Positions 16,250 to 24,135 of a DNA stretch of 64,000 nucleotides are shown here, in pieces. The notes under the pieces are model-generated. The model searched no databases. It was given only the letters and a program-made list of their open reading frames with translations, and was not told where the DNA came from. This stretch comes from Bog-257 sp963834135 (GTDB lineage: Bacteria > Acidobacteriota > Terriglobia > Terriglobales > Acidobacteriaceae), in contig CAWIAN010000008.1 of the NCBI GenBank assembly GCA_963834135.1, forward strand, positions 248,001-312,000, in the 5' to 3' direction. Positions within the stretch are counted from its first letter, which is position 1, and the number at the start of each line of letters is the position of its first letter. The position numbers and the translations under genes were made by a program.

Positions 16250-17329
16250 CTAGGCTAGCTTAGCCGCCCACTCGCGCCGCTTCTCCGCTTCGTGCGTTGT
16301 GAACACTCCGGCGATCTTCGTCCCACAATTTGCACAGCAGCCATCTTTCAGCCGGTTCGCCATCACCGAGTGCCACGAGCGTGTGATTACGACTTGCTGA
16401 CATCCCGGGCAAATCGTGTTTCCGCCATCGGAGTGGATGTTGCCCTCGTACACGTACTTCAATCCCATGCTGCGAGCAATCTTGCGCGCGCGATGCAATG
16501 TGGCAGGCGGAGTCGGCTGTTTGTCGCGCAGCTTGAAGTCGGGATGAAACGCGGTGAAGTGCAAGGGAACATCGTTGCCGAGGTTTTCCAGAATCCAGCC
16601 GCAGAGCTGCTTGAACTCGTCGTCGCCGTCGTTCAATGTGGGGATGATGAGGTTGGTGATCTCGAACCAGACGCCGGTCTCGTGCCGCAACCATTTCAGC
16701 GTGTCGAGTACTGGTTGTAAATGCGTAAGTGTGATCTTGCCGTAGAAGTTTTCCGTGAAGGCCTTCAAGTCGATATTCGCGGCGTCGATGTGACGATAGA
16801 CATCAAAGAACGCCTCGCGCGTGATGTAGCCGTTGGAAACCATCACGTTGTTCAGGCCCGCGCGGTGCGCCTCGCGGGCGATGTCGATGACATACTCGGC
16901 CCAGATCGTCGGCTCGTTGTAGGTGAAGGCGAGATGCGGTGCGTGGTGCTCGAGCGCCAGTTCGACTACGTCGCCCGGATCGAGGCTGAGAGAGTTCACC
17001 TGATCGGCCTTGGCCTTGGAGATGTCCCAGTTCTGGCAGAAGAAACAGCCCATGTTGCAGCCGGCGGTGCCCATGGAAAGGATCCTGGTGCCGGGGAAGA
17101 AATGGTTGAGCGGCTTCTTCTCGACCGGATCCATCGCCAGCGCCGCGGGCCGGCCGTAGCCGAGCTGAATCAGGCGTCCACCGTCATTCTTGCGGATAAA
17201 GCAGAAGCCGCTCTGACCTTCGCCGATGTGGCAGTGGCGCGGACAGAGGTAGCAATGGATGCGGCCGTCGGGCATGGTCGCCCACCAGCGCGCTTCATGA
17301 ACCTGGGGCTGTAATACTGTTAACTGCAT
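16250..17329 (-). CDS. AmmeMemoRadiSam-system radical SAM enzyme
   Basis: 359 residues. The radical SAM cluster motif is Cys91-x3-Cys95-x2-Cys98 (GTAGCNMGCFFCQNWDIS). The N-terminus has an extra cysteine cluster (CYLCPRHCHIGEGQSGFC) and the C-terminus further CPGC and CCANC pairs, as in the pyruvate-formate-lyase-activase-like enzyme that usually pairs with AMMECR1 and Memo proteins. Those partners are not in the window. The biochemical role of this system is not settled in what I know. It reads towards the MITE-like repeat. Confidence 0.88.
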   Translation of the reverse strand: MQLTVLQPQVHEARWWATMPDGRIHCYLCPRHCHIGEGQSGFCFIRKNDGGRLIQLGYGRPAALAMDPVEKKPLNHFFPGTRILSMGTAGCNMGCFFCQNWDISKAKADQVNSLSLDPGDVVELALEHHAPHLAFTYNEPTIWAEYVIDIAREAHRAGLNNVMVSNGYITREAFFDVYRHIDAANIDLKAFTENFYGKITLTHLQPVLDTLKWLRHETGVWFEITNLIIPTLNDGDDEFKQLCGWILENLGNDVPLHFTAFHPDFKLRDKQPTPPATLHRARKIARSMGLKYVYEGNIHSDGGNTICPGCQQVVITRSWHSVMANRLKDGCCANCGTKIAGVFTTHEAEKRREWAAKLA

Positions 17330-17386
17330 AGTAACTGCCTATGCTTATTGTACCGCCGGAATCAAGCCCGGAGCCATTCCGGTGAG

Positions 17387-18229
17387 CTACCAGCGCTGTG
17401 CTACGACCTGGTGCGGCAGCCTCGGCTCCTCGTAGTCTTTTGGCTTCTGGCGCGGCGGCAGCTTGGGTGGCGTGTATGGAATCTCTTCGTAGGGAATACG
17501 GCTCAGCAGATCGGCGATACAGTTCAGACGTGCCCGCTTCTTATCGTTGGAGGGGACAATGTACCAGGGGGCAAGAGCCGTATCGGTTGCGGCCAGCATG
17601 GCATCGCGAGCGCGTGAGTAGTCATACCAACGGCGGTGCGACTCAAGGTCCATCGGGCTGAGCTTCCAGCGCTTGGACGGGTCCTTGATGCGTCCCACGA
17701 AGCGACGGTGTTGCTCTTTCTCCGAGACGTCCATCCAGTACTTCAGCAGGATGATGCCGTTGTTGACCAGGGTGGCTTCAAACGCCGGACAGCCAATGAG
17801 GAAGCGCTTGTAATCCTGTTTGCTGCAGAAGCCCATCACGTGCTCGACGCCGGCGCGGTTATACCAGCTACGATCGAAGACTATGATCTCGCCTGCGGCG
17901 GGTAATTGCGCGATGTAACGTTGCCAGTAGAGTTGGCTCTTCTCGCGGTCAGTGGGTGCGGGTAGCGCGATCAGGCGAAACACGCGCGGGCTCACGCGCT
18001 CCATGATGCGTTTGATCACGCCGCCCTTGCCCGCGGCGTCGCGGCCTTCGAAGATGATGACGATGCGCGCGCCTGAGTGCTTCACCCATTCCTGCAACTT
18101 AACGAGCTCCACCTGCAGCTTGAAGAGTTGACGCTCGTACTCTTTCTTGTCCAGCTTCTGCGGAGTAGCATCGGCAACGGGTTCGACCGCTGACTTCTTC
18201 GCATGTTTCTTGCCGGAGTGCTTAGCCAT
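17387..18229 (-). CDS. ppk2: polyphosphate kinase 2 (PPK2)
   Basis: 280 residues, single-domain PPK2. Walker A EGRDAAGKGG at 61-70 and the lid/Walker B region FDRSWYNRAGVEHVMGF from about 118. PPK2 transfers phosphate between polyphosphate and nucleotides, and the family spans class I-III substrates; the sequence does not let me pick the class. The first ~25 residues are a lysine-rich tail (MAKHSGKKHAKKS). Cytoplasmic. Probably in one transcript with the radical SAM gene 57 bp downstream. Confidence 0.93.
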   Translation of the reverse strand: MAKHSGKKHAKKSAVEPVADATPQKLDKKEYERQLFKLQVELVKLQEWVKHSGARIVIIFEGRDAAGKGGVIKRIMERVSPRVFRLIALPAPTDREKSQLYWQRYIAQLPAAGEIIVFDRSWYNRAGVEHVMGFCSKQDYKRFLIGCPAFEATLVNNGIILLKYWMDVSEKEQHRRFVGRIKDPSKRWKLSPMDLESHRRWYDYSRARDAMLAATDTALAPWYIVPSNDKKRARLNCIADLLSRIPYEEIPYTPPKLPPRQKPKDYEEPRLPHQVVAQRW

Positions 18230-18353
18230 GAGGCCTCCCTGCTACTGCCAGCTTGTAGTATGAGGATGAGCTGATTGTACCTTGTGGGGGCAAGCCGAGA
18301 GGTTCGAGCTGCTTGCTCGATCCGTATTCGGTGGTGGGGAGCATGCTAATAGA

Positions 18354-19019
18354 GTGAATATTTTTGGAAGCGAAGTTCGAACCTCCAGCGCAACCTTCGA
18401 AAGCTCGGGACATCCGATTGCCGTCGAGCAATTTTTGCCAGCGACGCCCGGCAAACATCGCGCGGTCATCGCGCTGCATGGCTCGGGAGGCATTCGTGAA
18501 GGCTGGTCCACGCAGCCGGCCTCGCTGATGGCGGGGCAGGGCTACTCCGTCTTTCTCTTGCATTTCTTTGATCGCACCGGCACGGTCCGTGCAGATTACG
18601 AAACTACGCAGCGCTATTTTCCTGATTGGATGCGAACCGTCGGCGACGCCATCACCTTCGCGGCACAGAATCCATCGGTCGATGCCGATCGCATTGGTCT
18701 GCTCGGCTTCTCTCTGGGATCCTTCCTGGCGCTGGCGGTGGCGTCGGTCGATCCGCGCGTCAAGGCTGTCGTGGATTTCTTTGGCGGTCTACCGGAGGAG
18801 TTGCACGGCACGCCGAGAATGCCACCGGTCCTGATTCTTCACGGAGAAGATGATCGTGTTGTGCCCGTCAGCGAAGCTGTCAAGCTGCAGCAGTTGCTGG
18901 AGCGCACAGGTACGCCCTATGAGATGAAGCTGTATCCCGGAGCCGGGCATGTCTTCAACGGTATGCAGTTTATGGACGCGGGACGGCGGGCGATTCAATT
19001 TCTAAATAAACACCTGTAG
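18354..19019 (+). CDS. dienelactone-hydrolase-family alpha/beta hydrolase
   Basis: 221 residues from the GTG at 18354 (GGGGAG about 12 nt upstream); a TTG at 18282 would add 24 residues of unlikely sequence. Alpha/beta-hydrolase features: oxyanion region ALHGSGGI, nucleophile elbow GFSLGS with Ser120, Asp167 in GEDDRVVP and His199 in GAGHVF. Dienelactone hydrolases proper use Cys, so Ser suggests a more general esterase or peptidase. No signal peptide with this start, but the start is uncertain. Monocistronic. Confidence 0.8.
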   Translation: MNIFGSEVRTSSATFESSGHPIAVEQFLPATPGKHRAVIALHGSGGIREGWSTQPASLMAGQGYSVFLLHFFDRTGTVRADYETTQRYFPDWMRTVGDAITFAAQNPSVDADRIGLLGFSLGSFLALAVASVDPRVKAVVDFFGGLPEELHGTPRMPPVLILHGEDDRVVPVSEAVKLQQLLERTGTPYEMKLYPGAGHVFNGMQFMDAGRRAIQFLNKHL

Positions 19020-19040
19020 CTGACAGAGATGCAAGCCAGT

Positions 19041-19112
19041 GCCGTCGGCTGAAGCCGACTCCGAGCAACAAAACGCGCCTTGGACGCTGACCTGAAGGTT
19101 AGCTCTACCAGG
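19041..19112 (+). repeat. double-hairpin extragenic repeat, copy A
   Basis: Two hairpins with TGAA loops: TCGGC-TGAA-GCCGA (19045-19058) and GCTGACC-TGAA-GGTTAGC (within 19083-19109). The same layout occurs at 24027-24099. The second stem differs from copy B by changes that keep the pairing (A-T for G-C, G-T for G-C), so the hairpin itself appears to be conserved. No coding potential. Confidence 0.65.
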
Positions 19113-19118
19113 ACCTCA

Positions 19119-20153
19119 TTATTCCGCCAGCGCTGCGGCCTGTTCTTCGGCTTCGGCGACAGCGCGAATGGAGACGTGCTCGTGACGCGCGATCGCCAGT
19201 CCGGTGGGGATGACTGACATGAAGGTCACGGCCCACAACATCATGCCGCAACTGACCGCGAGCTCGTGCTCGATGTGGAAGCCCGCGCTCAACATACCTA
19301 TCGTCGCCAGTTGCGAGCCGCCGCCGACAGCCGGCAATTGCAGCATGGAGCCGACCATGCTGGAGCCCATGAGCACGATCTCGTAGGGAAGCGTGAGTGT
19401 CTGCAACTCGCCCGGATAAGCGTGGGTAACAGCATAGTAGGCAAATGCCACCAGTATCCACATGAATAGCGAGACAGCGACCAATTGCAACGCTGAGCTC
19501 AAGTCCTGGATTGTCTCCAGGCCATGGCTAAACGACAGCACCTTCTCGCGAACATGATGGGCAAGTTTAGGCGCGAAGCCGACAATGCGCGCATGTAGAA
19601 ATTCGGCCACTGCGTCGCCAGAGCGGCGCACAATAATTAAGCCGACAATCATTGCGGCGATCAGGCCCATGAGGAAAAATCCGCCTTCACGAAGCCGGTG
19701 ATAAAACGAGAGCGCCTTCAAGTCTGGCGAGAGCAGGCTCACCGAGAGCATTACTGCAAAGGAGCCCATATCGAAGATGCGCTCGACTCCCCAGACAGCA
19801 ACCTGCGAGGTGAAGGTCAACCGCTCTTTCTTGGCGATGATATAAGGGCGAATCATCTCGCCGGCACGGCCTAGCAGCGCCAGCGCAGCAAAACCGACGA
19901 ACTGTGGCGCCAGCAATCGTGCCGTGGTCGTTTCCTTCACGGGTTTTAGAAAGATCCGCCAGCGCACGGCCCGCAGCACATACGCGAGATAGGTAAACGC
20001 TAGTCCGGCGAGAATATAGAGCCAGTTGACGTGCTCGGTCCGGCTCCAGAACATCGCCCAATCGAAATTCTTCCACGCGCGGATTTGCAGATAGATGAGC
20101 GCGCAGAGGACGACCAGCACAATGCCGAAAACCAGAATGTTTTTTCTATTCAT
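19119..20153 (-). CDS. YbhN/UPF0104-type flippase-like membrane protein
   Basis: 344 residues with about eight hydrophobic segments, starting MNRKNILVFGIVLVVLCALI. Family marks: YLAYVLRAVRWRIFLKP, FVGFAALALLGRAGEMIRPY (the conserved R-x-G-E segment) and LQLPAVGGGSQLATIGML near the C-terminus. This is the lysylphosphatidylglycerol-synthase transmembrane-region family, thought to move lipids or lipid-linked products across the inner membrane; no catalytic LPG-synthase domain is attached. Substrate unknown. Monocistronic. Confidence 0.85.
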   Translation of the reverse strand: MNRKNILVFGIVLVVLCALIYLQIRAWKNFDWAMFWSRTEHVNWLYILAGLAFTYLAYVLRAVRWRIFLKPVKETTTARLLAPQFVGFAALALLGRAGEMIRPYIIAKKERLTFTSQVAVWGVERIFDMGSFAVMLSVSLLSPDLKALSFYHRLREGGFFLMGLIAAMIVGLIIVRRSGDAVAEFLHARIVGFAPKLAHHVREKVLSFSHGLETIQDLSSALQLVAVSLFMWILVAFAYYAVTHAYPGELQTLTLPYEIVLMGSSMVGSMLQLPAVGGGSQLATIGMLSAGFHIEHELAVSCGMMLWAVTFMSVIPTGLAIARHEHVSIRAVAEAEEQAAALAE

Positions 20154-20309
20154 GAAGAAGGAGTAAGAGTCGCCTGCGCAGAGCTAATGGTCAAGGTAAA
20201 TGAGCCAGAGAGTGAGGTCAAACGGCTGGTTGATCTTCAGCAACACTGGCTGGTCCCAAAAAAACGCAGGAGGTAGCGACGCGGAGAGTGAGAGAGCATC
20301 ATTTAAGCT

Positions 20310-20705
20310 ATGACCAAGATACCGGTACTTCGCATCGCCCGCCCATCCGATAATCTGGAGGCGCTGCTGCGCTTCTACCGCCAAGGGCTTGGTCTCTCGC
20401 TGTTAGCTCACTTCGAAGACCACGAAGGCTTTGACGGGATTATGCTGGGCCGCGAAGGTGCACCGTATCACTTGGAGTTCACGCGTGCCCGCGGACACGT
20501 GGCCGGCCGCGCTCCCACGCCGGACAACCTGCTGGTGTTCTATCTTCCCGACCCTGACGAATGGAATGCCGCGGTGCAGCGAATGCGCGACGCCGGCTTT
20601 GCTCCAGTGACCTCGTTCAATCCTTACTGGGATCGACAAGCTCTGACCTTCGAAGATCCAGATGGCTATCGTGTAGTCTTGCAAAACGCAAGCTGGGAGA
20701 AGTAA
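20310..20705 (+). CDS. VOC-superfamily (glyoxalase/bleomycin-resistance-like) protein
   Basis: 131 residues, two beta-alpha-beta-beta-beta modules. The N-terminal module starts IARPSDNLEALLRFYRQGLG and the C-terminal ends LTFEDPDGYRVVLQN, the usual VOC ends. Metal-ligand candidates include His in YHLEFTR and Glu/Asp in the last strand. VOC proteins range from lyases and dioxygenases to antibiotic-binding proteins; nothing here narrows the role. The ATG follows a purine-rich stretch (GGAGAGTGAGAGAG) about 15 nt upstream. Confidence 0.82.
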   Translation: MTKIPVLRIARPSDNLEALLRFYRQGLGLSLLAHFEDHEGFDGIMLGREGAPYHLEFTRARGHVAGRAPTPDNLLVFYLPDPDEWNAAVQRMRDAGFAPVTSFNPYWDRQALTFEDPDGYRVVLQNASWEK

Positions 20706-20767
20706 TCATGCGCCCGCGCTGTTTCTGACACGCCTGAGTACAACTCCGATTCCGCAAAAGTGAAATC

Positions 20768-22070
20768 TTATGGTGTGATCTCCCAAACCACACCTGCGCT
20801 ATAGGTGCCGCCTTCTGCGGTGGTTCCGTAGAGATTGCCCTGCGCATCAAGCGCCAGGCCGCCGACGGGGTACTCGCCACTCTCCGCGTCCGAGAACTCG
20901 TGCAGCAAAGTATAAGTCCAGCCGCCGTTCGACGGAGTCAACTTGAATACCGTACCCTCGTTGTGGGACCCCAAGCTGTGGGTCATGCCATACAGGTTGC
21001 CGGCGCTGTCTCGAACGAGAGCTGAAGTGGGGCCATCGTCGTCGTAAAATCCGCCCAAGCTGTAGATCACGGAGAAATTCCATCCTCCAGCCGATGGCGT
21101 CATTTCAAAAACCGTAGCGCCTCCGCCGCTCGTGCTGTCCGACGTGGTGCCATAGAGATTTCCGGCGGGATCAAAGATTAACTCGCCCTGGGGTTCAGAT
21201 GCGTCGGTGGGAAGCTCGACGAGCGTATTAAGGCCGGATGGCGTGAGTTGGAAGACGGTGCCGTTGTTGCCGCTTGCGCCAAACGTCGTCACTCCGTAAA
21301 AGTTGCCGGCGGCGTCAGGGGTGACTCCGGCATACGGGCTTGCGCCATCACTACCACCGGTGAAGCGGTACGGTATGCTTTCCGTCCAGCTGCCATTCGA
21401 GTGCGTCAACTTGAAGATGGTGCCGCACCAGCCGAAGGCGTAACAGGGCGTGAAATGGCCGCCTGACAAGGTGGTGCCGTAAATGTTGCCTGCCTGGTCG
21501 AAGGCAACCCGGGCGATCGGGAAAGCTCCATCGGTGTAGTCGCCCAGGAATGTGTAGAGCACGGTTTCTCTCCAGGGACAGTAGGAGCTGTTGCAAACTG
21601 TGGGCGGAGGCGTGAGCCGGAAGACAGTGCCGCATCCGGACTCGTTAAGGTCGTCACTTCGGCAGGAGTACCCGCCAAATTCGGCAGTGCCGTACAAAGC
21701 ACCATCGGGACCGAAGACGACGCCGGCCCAGGGGTTAGCCCCATCTGCCCCTCCGGCGAATTTGTGCAGGGTGGTCAGGATCCAGCCTTGCCCGGTGTTC
21801 TTCATCTTGAAGACGGTGCCGCACTGGTTGCCGCAGCGTCCTCCGAAATCCCCGAATGTAGTTCCGTAGATATTTCCGCCTGCATCGACGATCAATCCGC
21901 CTGTGGGCTCACTGCCATCGGAACCGCCGGTGAAGTTGTGGATGACTGTGTAAGTCTGAGCCTGCGCCGCTGGAACGGCGAATATGGGCAAAACCACCAT
22001 TCCGACGAGAACCGCGATGGCCGATCGGGGACACGGCTGAGAAAAATCGATGCTGCCTTGAGCGCGTCAT
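20768..22070 (-). CDS. secreted GloVer-repeat (TIGR03803-type) protein, likely frameshifted in signal peptide
   Basis: The body (20768-22000) has ~10 repeats of the pattern GxxPxGGLxxDxxGNLYGTTxxGG...GTVFxLTP, the Gloeobacter/Verrucomicrobia repeat common in Acidobacteriota. The in-frame ATG at 22000 falls inside a hydrophobic stretch (AIAVLVGMVVLPIFAVPAAQ) and has no ribosome site. An ATG at 22070, with AGGTG just upstream, encodes MTRSRQHRF, but in another frame. Removing one T from the T5 run at about 22041-22045 joins it to the hydrophobic core and yields an ideal signal peptide ending AQA. Probably exported, perhaps a beta-propeller. A second homologue is at 57326. Confidence 0.8.
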
Positions 22071-22320
22071 AAGTCACCTATACCGACAATTTTGGCTTCT
22101 ATCGCCTCATAGCGTATCTGCATTTTGCGGCGACGCGGCTAATTTCCTACGCTCACACCGGCAGGGTCAACTTAATTTCGCATTACGGCACAAAGTGCTG
22201 ATAACACGGGGTTATCTGGCGTTATTGTCTTCGGCAAATGGGGCTCGCATACGGCCCTGCCAAATCGTTTTAGCGTAGAAATGGAGGTGTCAGGAAGGAA
22301 GCTGAGATAAGCCTTTGCTG

Positions 22321-23088
22321 TTATTCGCCGTCACGAGTTGACGCAATGTGCGTCGCAGCGGGCGTTTTCGCCTGGGCGGTGTCCTGATTTTTCCTGGCTA
22401 CAGCGAAGGCTTTCTGCTCAGCCAATTTCTTGCGGTTGTAGTCCTTGATGATGCGCGCTACGTAGGCATGCGTCTCGCGATAGGGTGGGACACCGTGGTA
22501 TTGCTGCACGCGCCCGGGTCCGGCGTTGTAGGCGGCCAGGGCTTTGGCTACATCGAAGTGATACTGCTCCAGCAGTTGCCGCAGGTAGCGCACGCCGCCG
22601 TCGACATTTTCCGCTGGGTCGAAGCTATCTCTCACCCCTAACTTGCTGGCGGTGCCAGGCATGAGTTGCATCAAGCCCTGTGCGCCCTTCGGCGAAACCG
22701 CGTTAGGATTATTGGCGCTCTCCGCGGCGATCACGCTGGCGATAAAGTCTGCGTCGATTTTGTTCTGTGCGCTGACCTCGGCGACGATGGCCTTCACGTC
22801 GACAGCCTTCGCTTGCGGCTCCGGAGCGTCCTGCGGATCGGGAGGCGCAGGCTCGTAGCCTTCAATCTGGTCAGTGGGAACGTCGACGTAGCCGCTTGCT
22901 GCGTCAGCACTCATGTAAAGACGCGTGGTTTCGCCCACCACTTCGTGATGGTCGTGGCGCAGGCTGAATCCGTTACGCAGGTTGGCGAGTTCCGCGGCCT
23001 GAAGCGGAGAAGCAGCGAACATCGTGCCTGCGATCAACAAACCGCAGATCCCTCCACTCGCTACGCTCACTCGGGATGACAATTTCAT
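22321..23088 (-). CDS. secreted lytic transglycosylase (SLT domain)
   Basis: 255 residues. Signal peptide (hydrophobic core ICGLLIAGTMFAASPLQA). SLT domain from ~98: catalytic Glu123 in AAESANNPNAVSPKGAQG, then LMQLMPGTASKLG and AYNAGPGRVQQY. It cleaves peptidoglycan glycan strands to 1,6-anhydro products in the periplasm. The linker at 75-95 is proline/acid-rich, and the lysine-rich tail after the domain is unusual but unremarkable. Read on the same strand as the HAD phosphatase 19 bp upstream, so probably co-transcribed. Confidence 0.9.
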   Translation of the reverse strand: MKLSSRVSVASGGICGLLIAGTMFAASPLQAAELANLRNGFSLRHDHHEVVGETTRLYMSADAASGYVDVPTDQIEGYEPAPPDPQDAPEPQAKAVDVKAIVAEVSAQNKIDADFIASVIAAESANNPNAVSPKGAQGLMQLMPGTASKLGVRDSFDPAENVDGGVRYLRQLLEQYHFDVAKALAAYNAGPGRVQQYHGVPPYRETHAYVARIIKDYNRKKLAEQKAFAVARKNQDTAQAKTPAATHIASTRDGE

Positions 23089-23107
23089 AAACTCTGCATA
23101 CCCGCGT

Positions 23108-23968
23108 CTACATCTTCAAACTGGCTGCCTTCGCGTCCAGTACCTGCTCTACGGCTGCGGCCACTCCGCTCTCATCGTTATGAAGCGTGATCGTCCAGCC
23201 ATTCTGCTTTAGATCATCAGACGCATTTCCCATGATCACCGGATGTCCGGCAAAGGTCAACATCTCGATATCGTTGTAGTTATCGCCGATAGCCATCACC
23301 TGGGAGCGGTCCAACCCGCGGTGCGTGGCCCAGCGCTCCAGCGCGTGGCCCTTGGAGCAACCCACGTTCAGGATGTCAACGATCGTGAGGTCGCGGTAGT
23401 CATACTGGGTGCGCAATACCGTGATCTCGTCAGCGAACGGCGCGTCCATGAGGCGCTCTTGCGCGGCCTGCATCAGGTCAACCGGACCACAGAACATCAC
23501 CTGGATCGGATCTTCGACCAGAGCTTTCTCGACCGGGCTGACGTACTCGATGTAGGGCGCGTTCTTCTCCATCCAACGCTGGATGACACCGTAGAGTTGA
23601 TCGTGATTTTCGCAGACAATGGCGCCCATTCCCTCGCGATCGAAAGTAATGACCGAGTAGTTGCGGAAATCGAGCATGTGACGGCAAAGTTTCAGAGCTG
23701 TAGCCTGCGGCATCAGGTCGCGATGGAAAGCTTCGCCGTGCGTCGAGCGGGTTACTGCGCCGTTGGAGCTGATGATCCAGAGGTCAAAGCCAAGCGATTC
23801 GGCGATGGGCAAAGCGAAGCGATGTCGGCGTCCGGTGACCAGCACGGTCTCGACACCAGCATCATGGGCACGACGCAACGCATCCAGATTGGCTTGGGAA
23901 ACCTGGGCTTGCGAGTCCAGTAAGGTGCCGTCGATGTCGATGGCGATAAGGCGGACGGAGCGGCTCAA
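23108..23968 (-). CDS. Cof-type HAD-IIB phosphatase
   Basis: 286 residues. Motif I DIDGTLLDSQ with nucleophile Asp11 and acid Asp13, motif II VLVTGRRHR, and motif III/IV AIGDNYNDIEMLTFAGHPVIMGNA. The ~90-residue cap between motifs II and III is of the IIB type. Such enzymes dephosphorylate small sugar or nucleotide phosphates; the substrate is not predictable. Cytoplasmic. First gene of a pair with the lytic transglycosylase. Confidence 0.9.
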   Translation of the reverse strand: MSRSVRLIAIDIDGTLLDSQAQVSQANLDALRRAHDAGVETVLVTGRRHRFALPIAESLGFDLWIISSNGAVTRSTHGEAFHRDLMPQATALKLCRHMLDFRNYSVITFDREGMGAIVCENHDQLYGVIQRWMEKNAPYIEYVSPVEKALVEDPIQVMFCGPVDLMQAAQERLMDAPFADEITVLRTQYDYRDLTIVDILNVGCSKGHALERWATHRGLDRSQVMAIGDNYNDIEMLTFAGHPVIMGNASDDLKQNGWTITLHNDESGVAAAVEQVLDAKAASLKM

Positions 23969-24026
23969 GATGCTCTATTTTAACAGTGTGCAGAGAAGCG
24001 GCGCTATCAAGGGACCGGCAAAGCTC

Positions 24027-24099
24027 ATCGGCCTGAAGGCCGCCTCGCCGAGGGTCTCGAATGAACGGCTTAGACGCTGGCCTGAAGGCCAGCTCTACC
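24027..24099 (+). repeat. double-hairpin extragenic repeat, copy B
   Basis: Same layout as 19041-19112: first hairpin ATCGGCC-TGAA-GGCCG near 24027-24042, second GCTGGCC-TGAA-GGCCAGC within 24073-24099. The 27-bp block from GACGCTG to CTCTACC matches copy A at 24 of 27 positions. Both copies are on the + strand in intergenic DNA. Confidence 0.65.
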
Positions 24100-24135
24100 C
24101 GAGCTGCTCCACGATGCTCAGAATGTGTACAGAAC

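Noticed and set aside
20187..20276. 29-codon + strand ORF between the YbhN-like and VOC genes
   Set aside because: GGAG is present upstream but spacing is poor; the peptide (MVKVNEPESEVKRL...) has no signature and no repeat elsewhere in the window.
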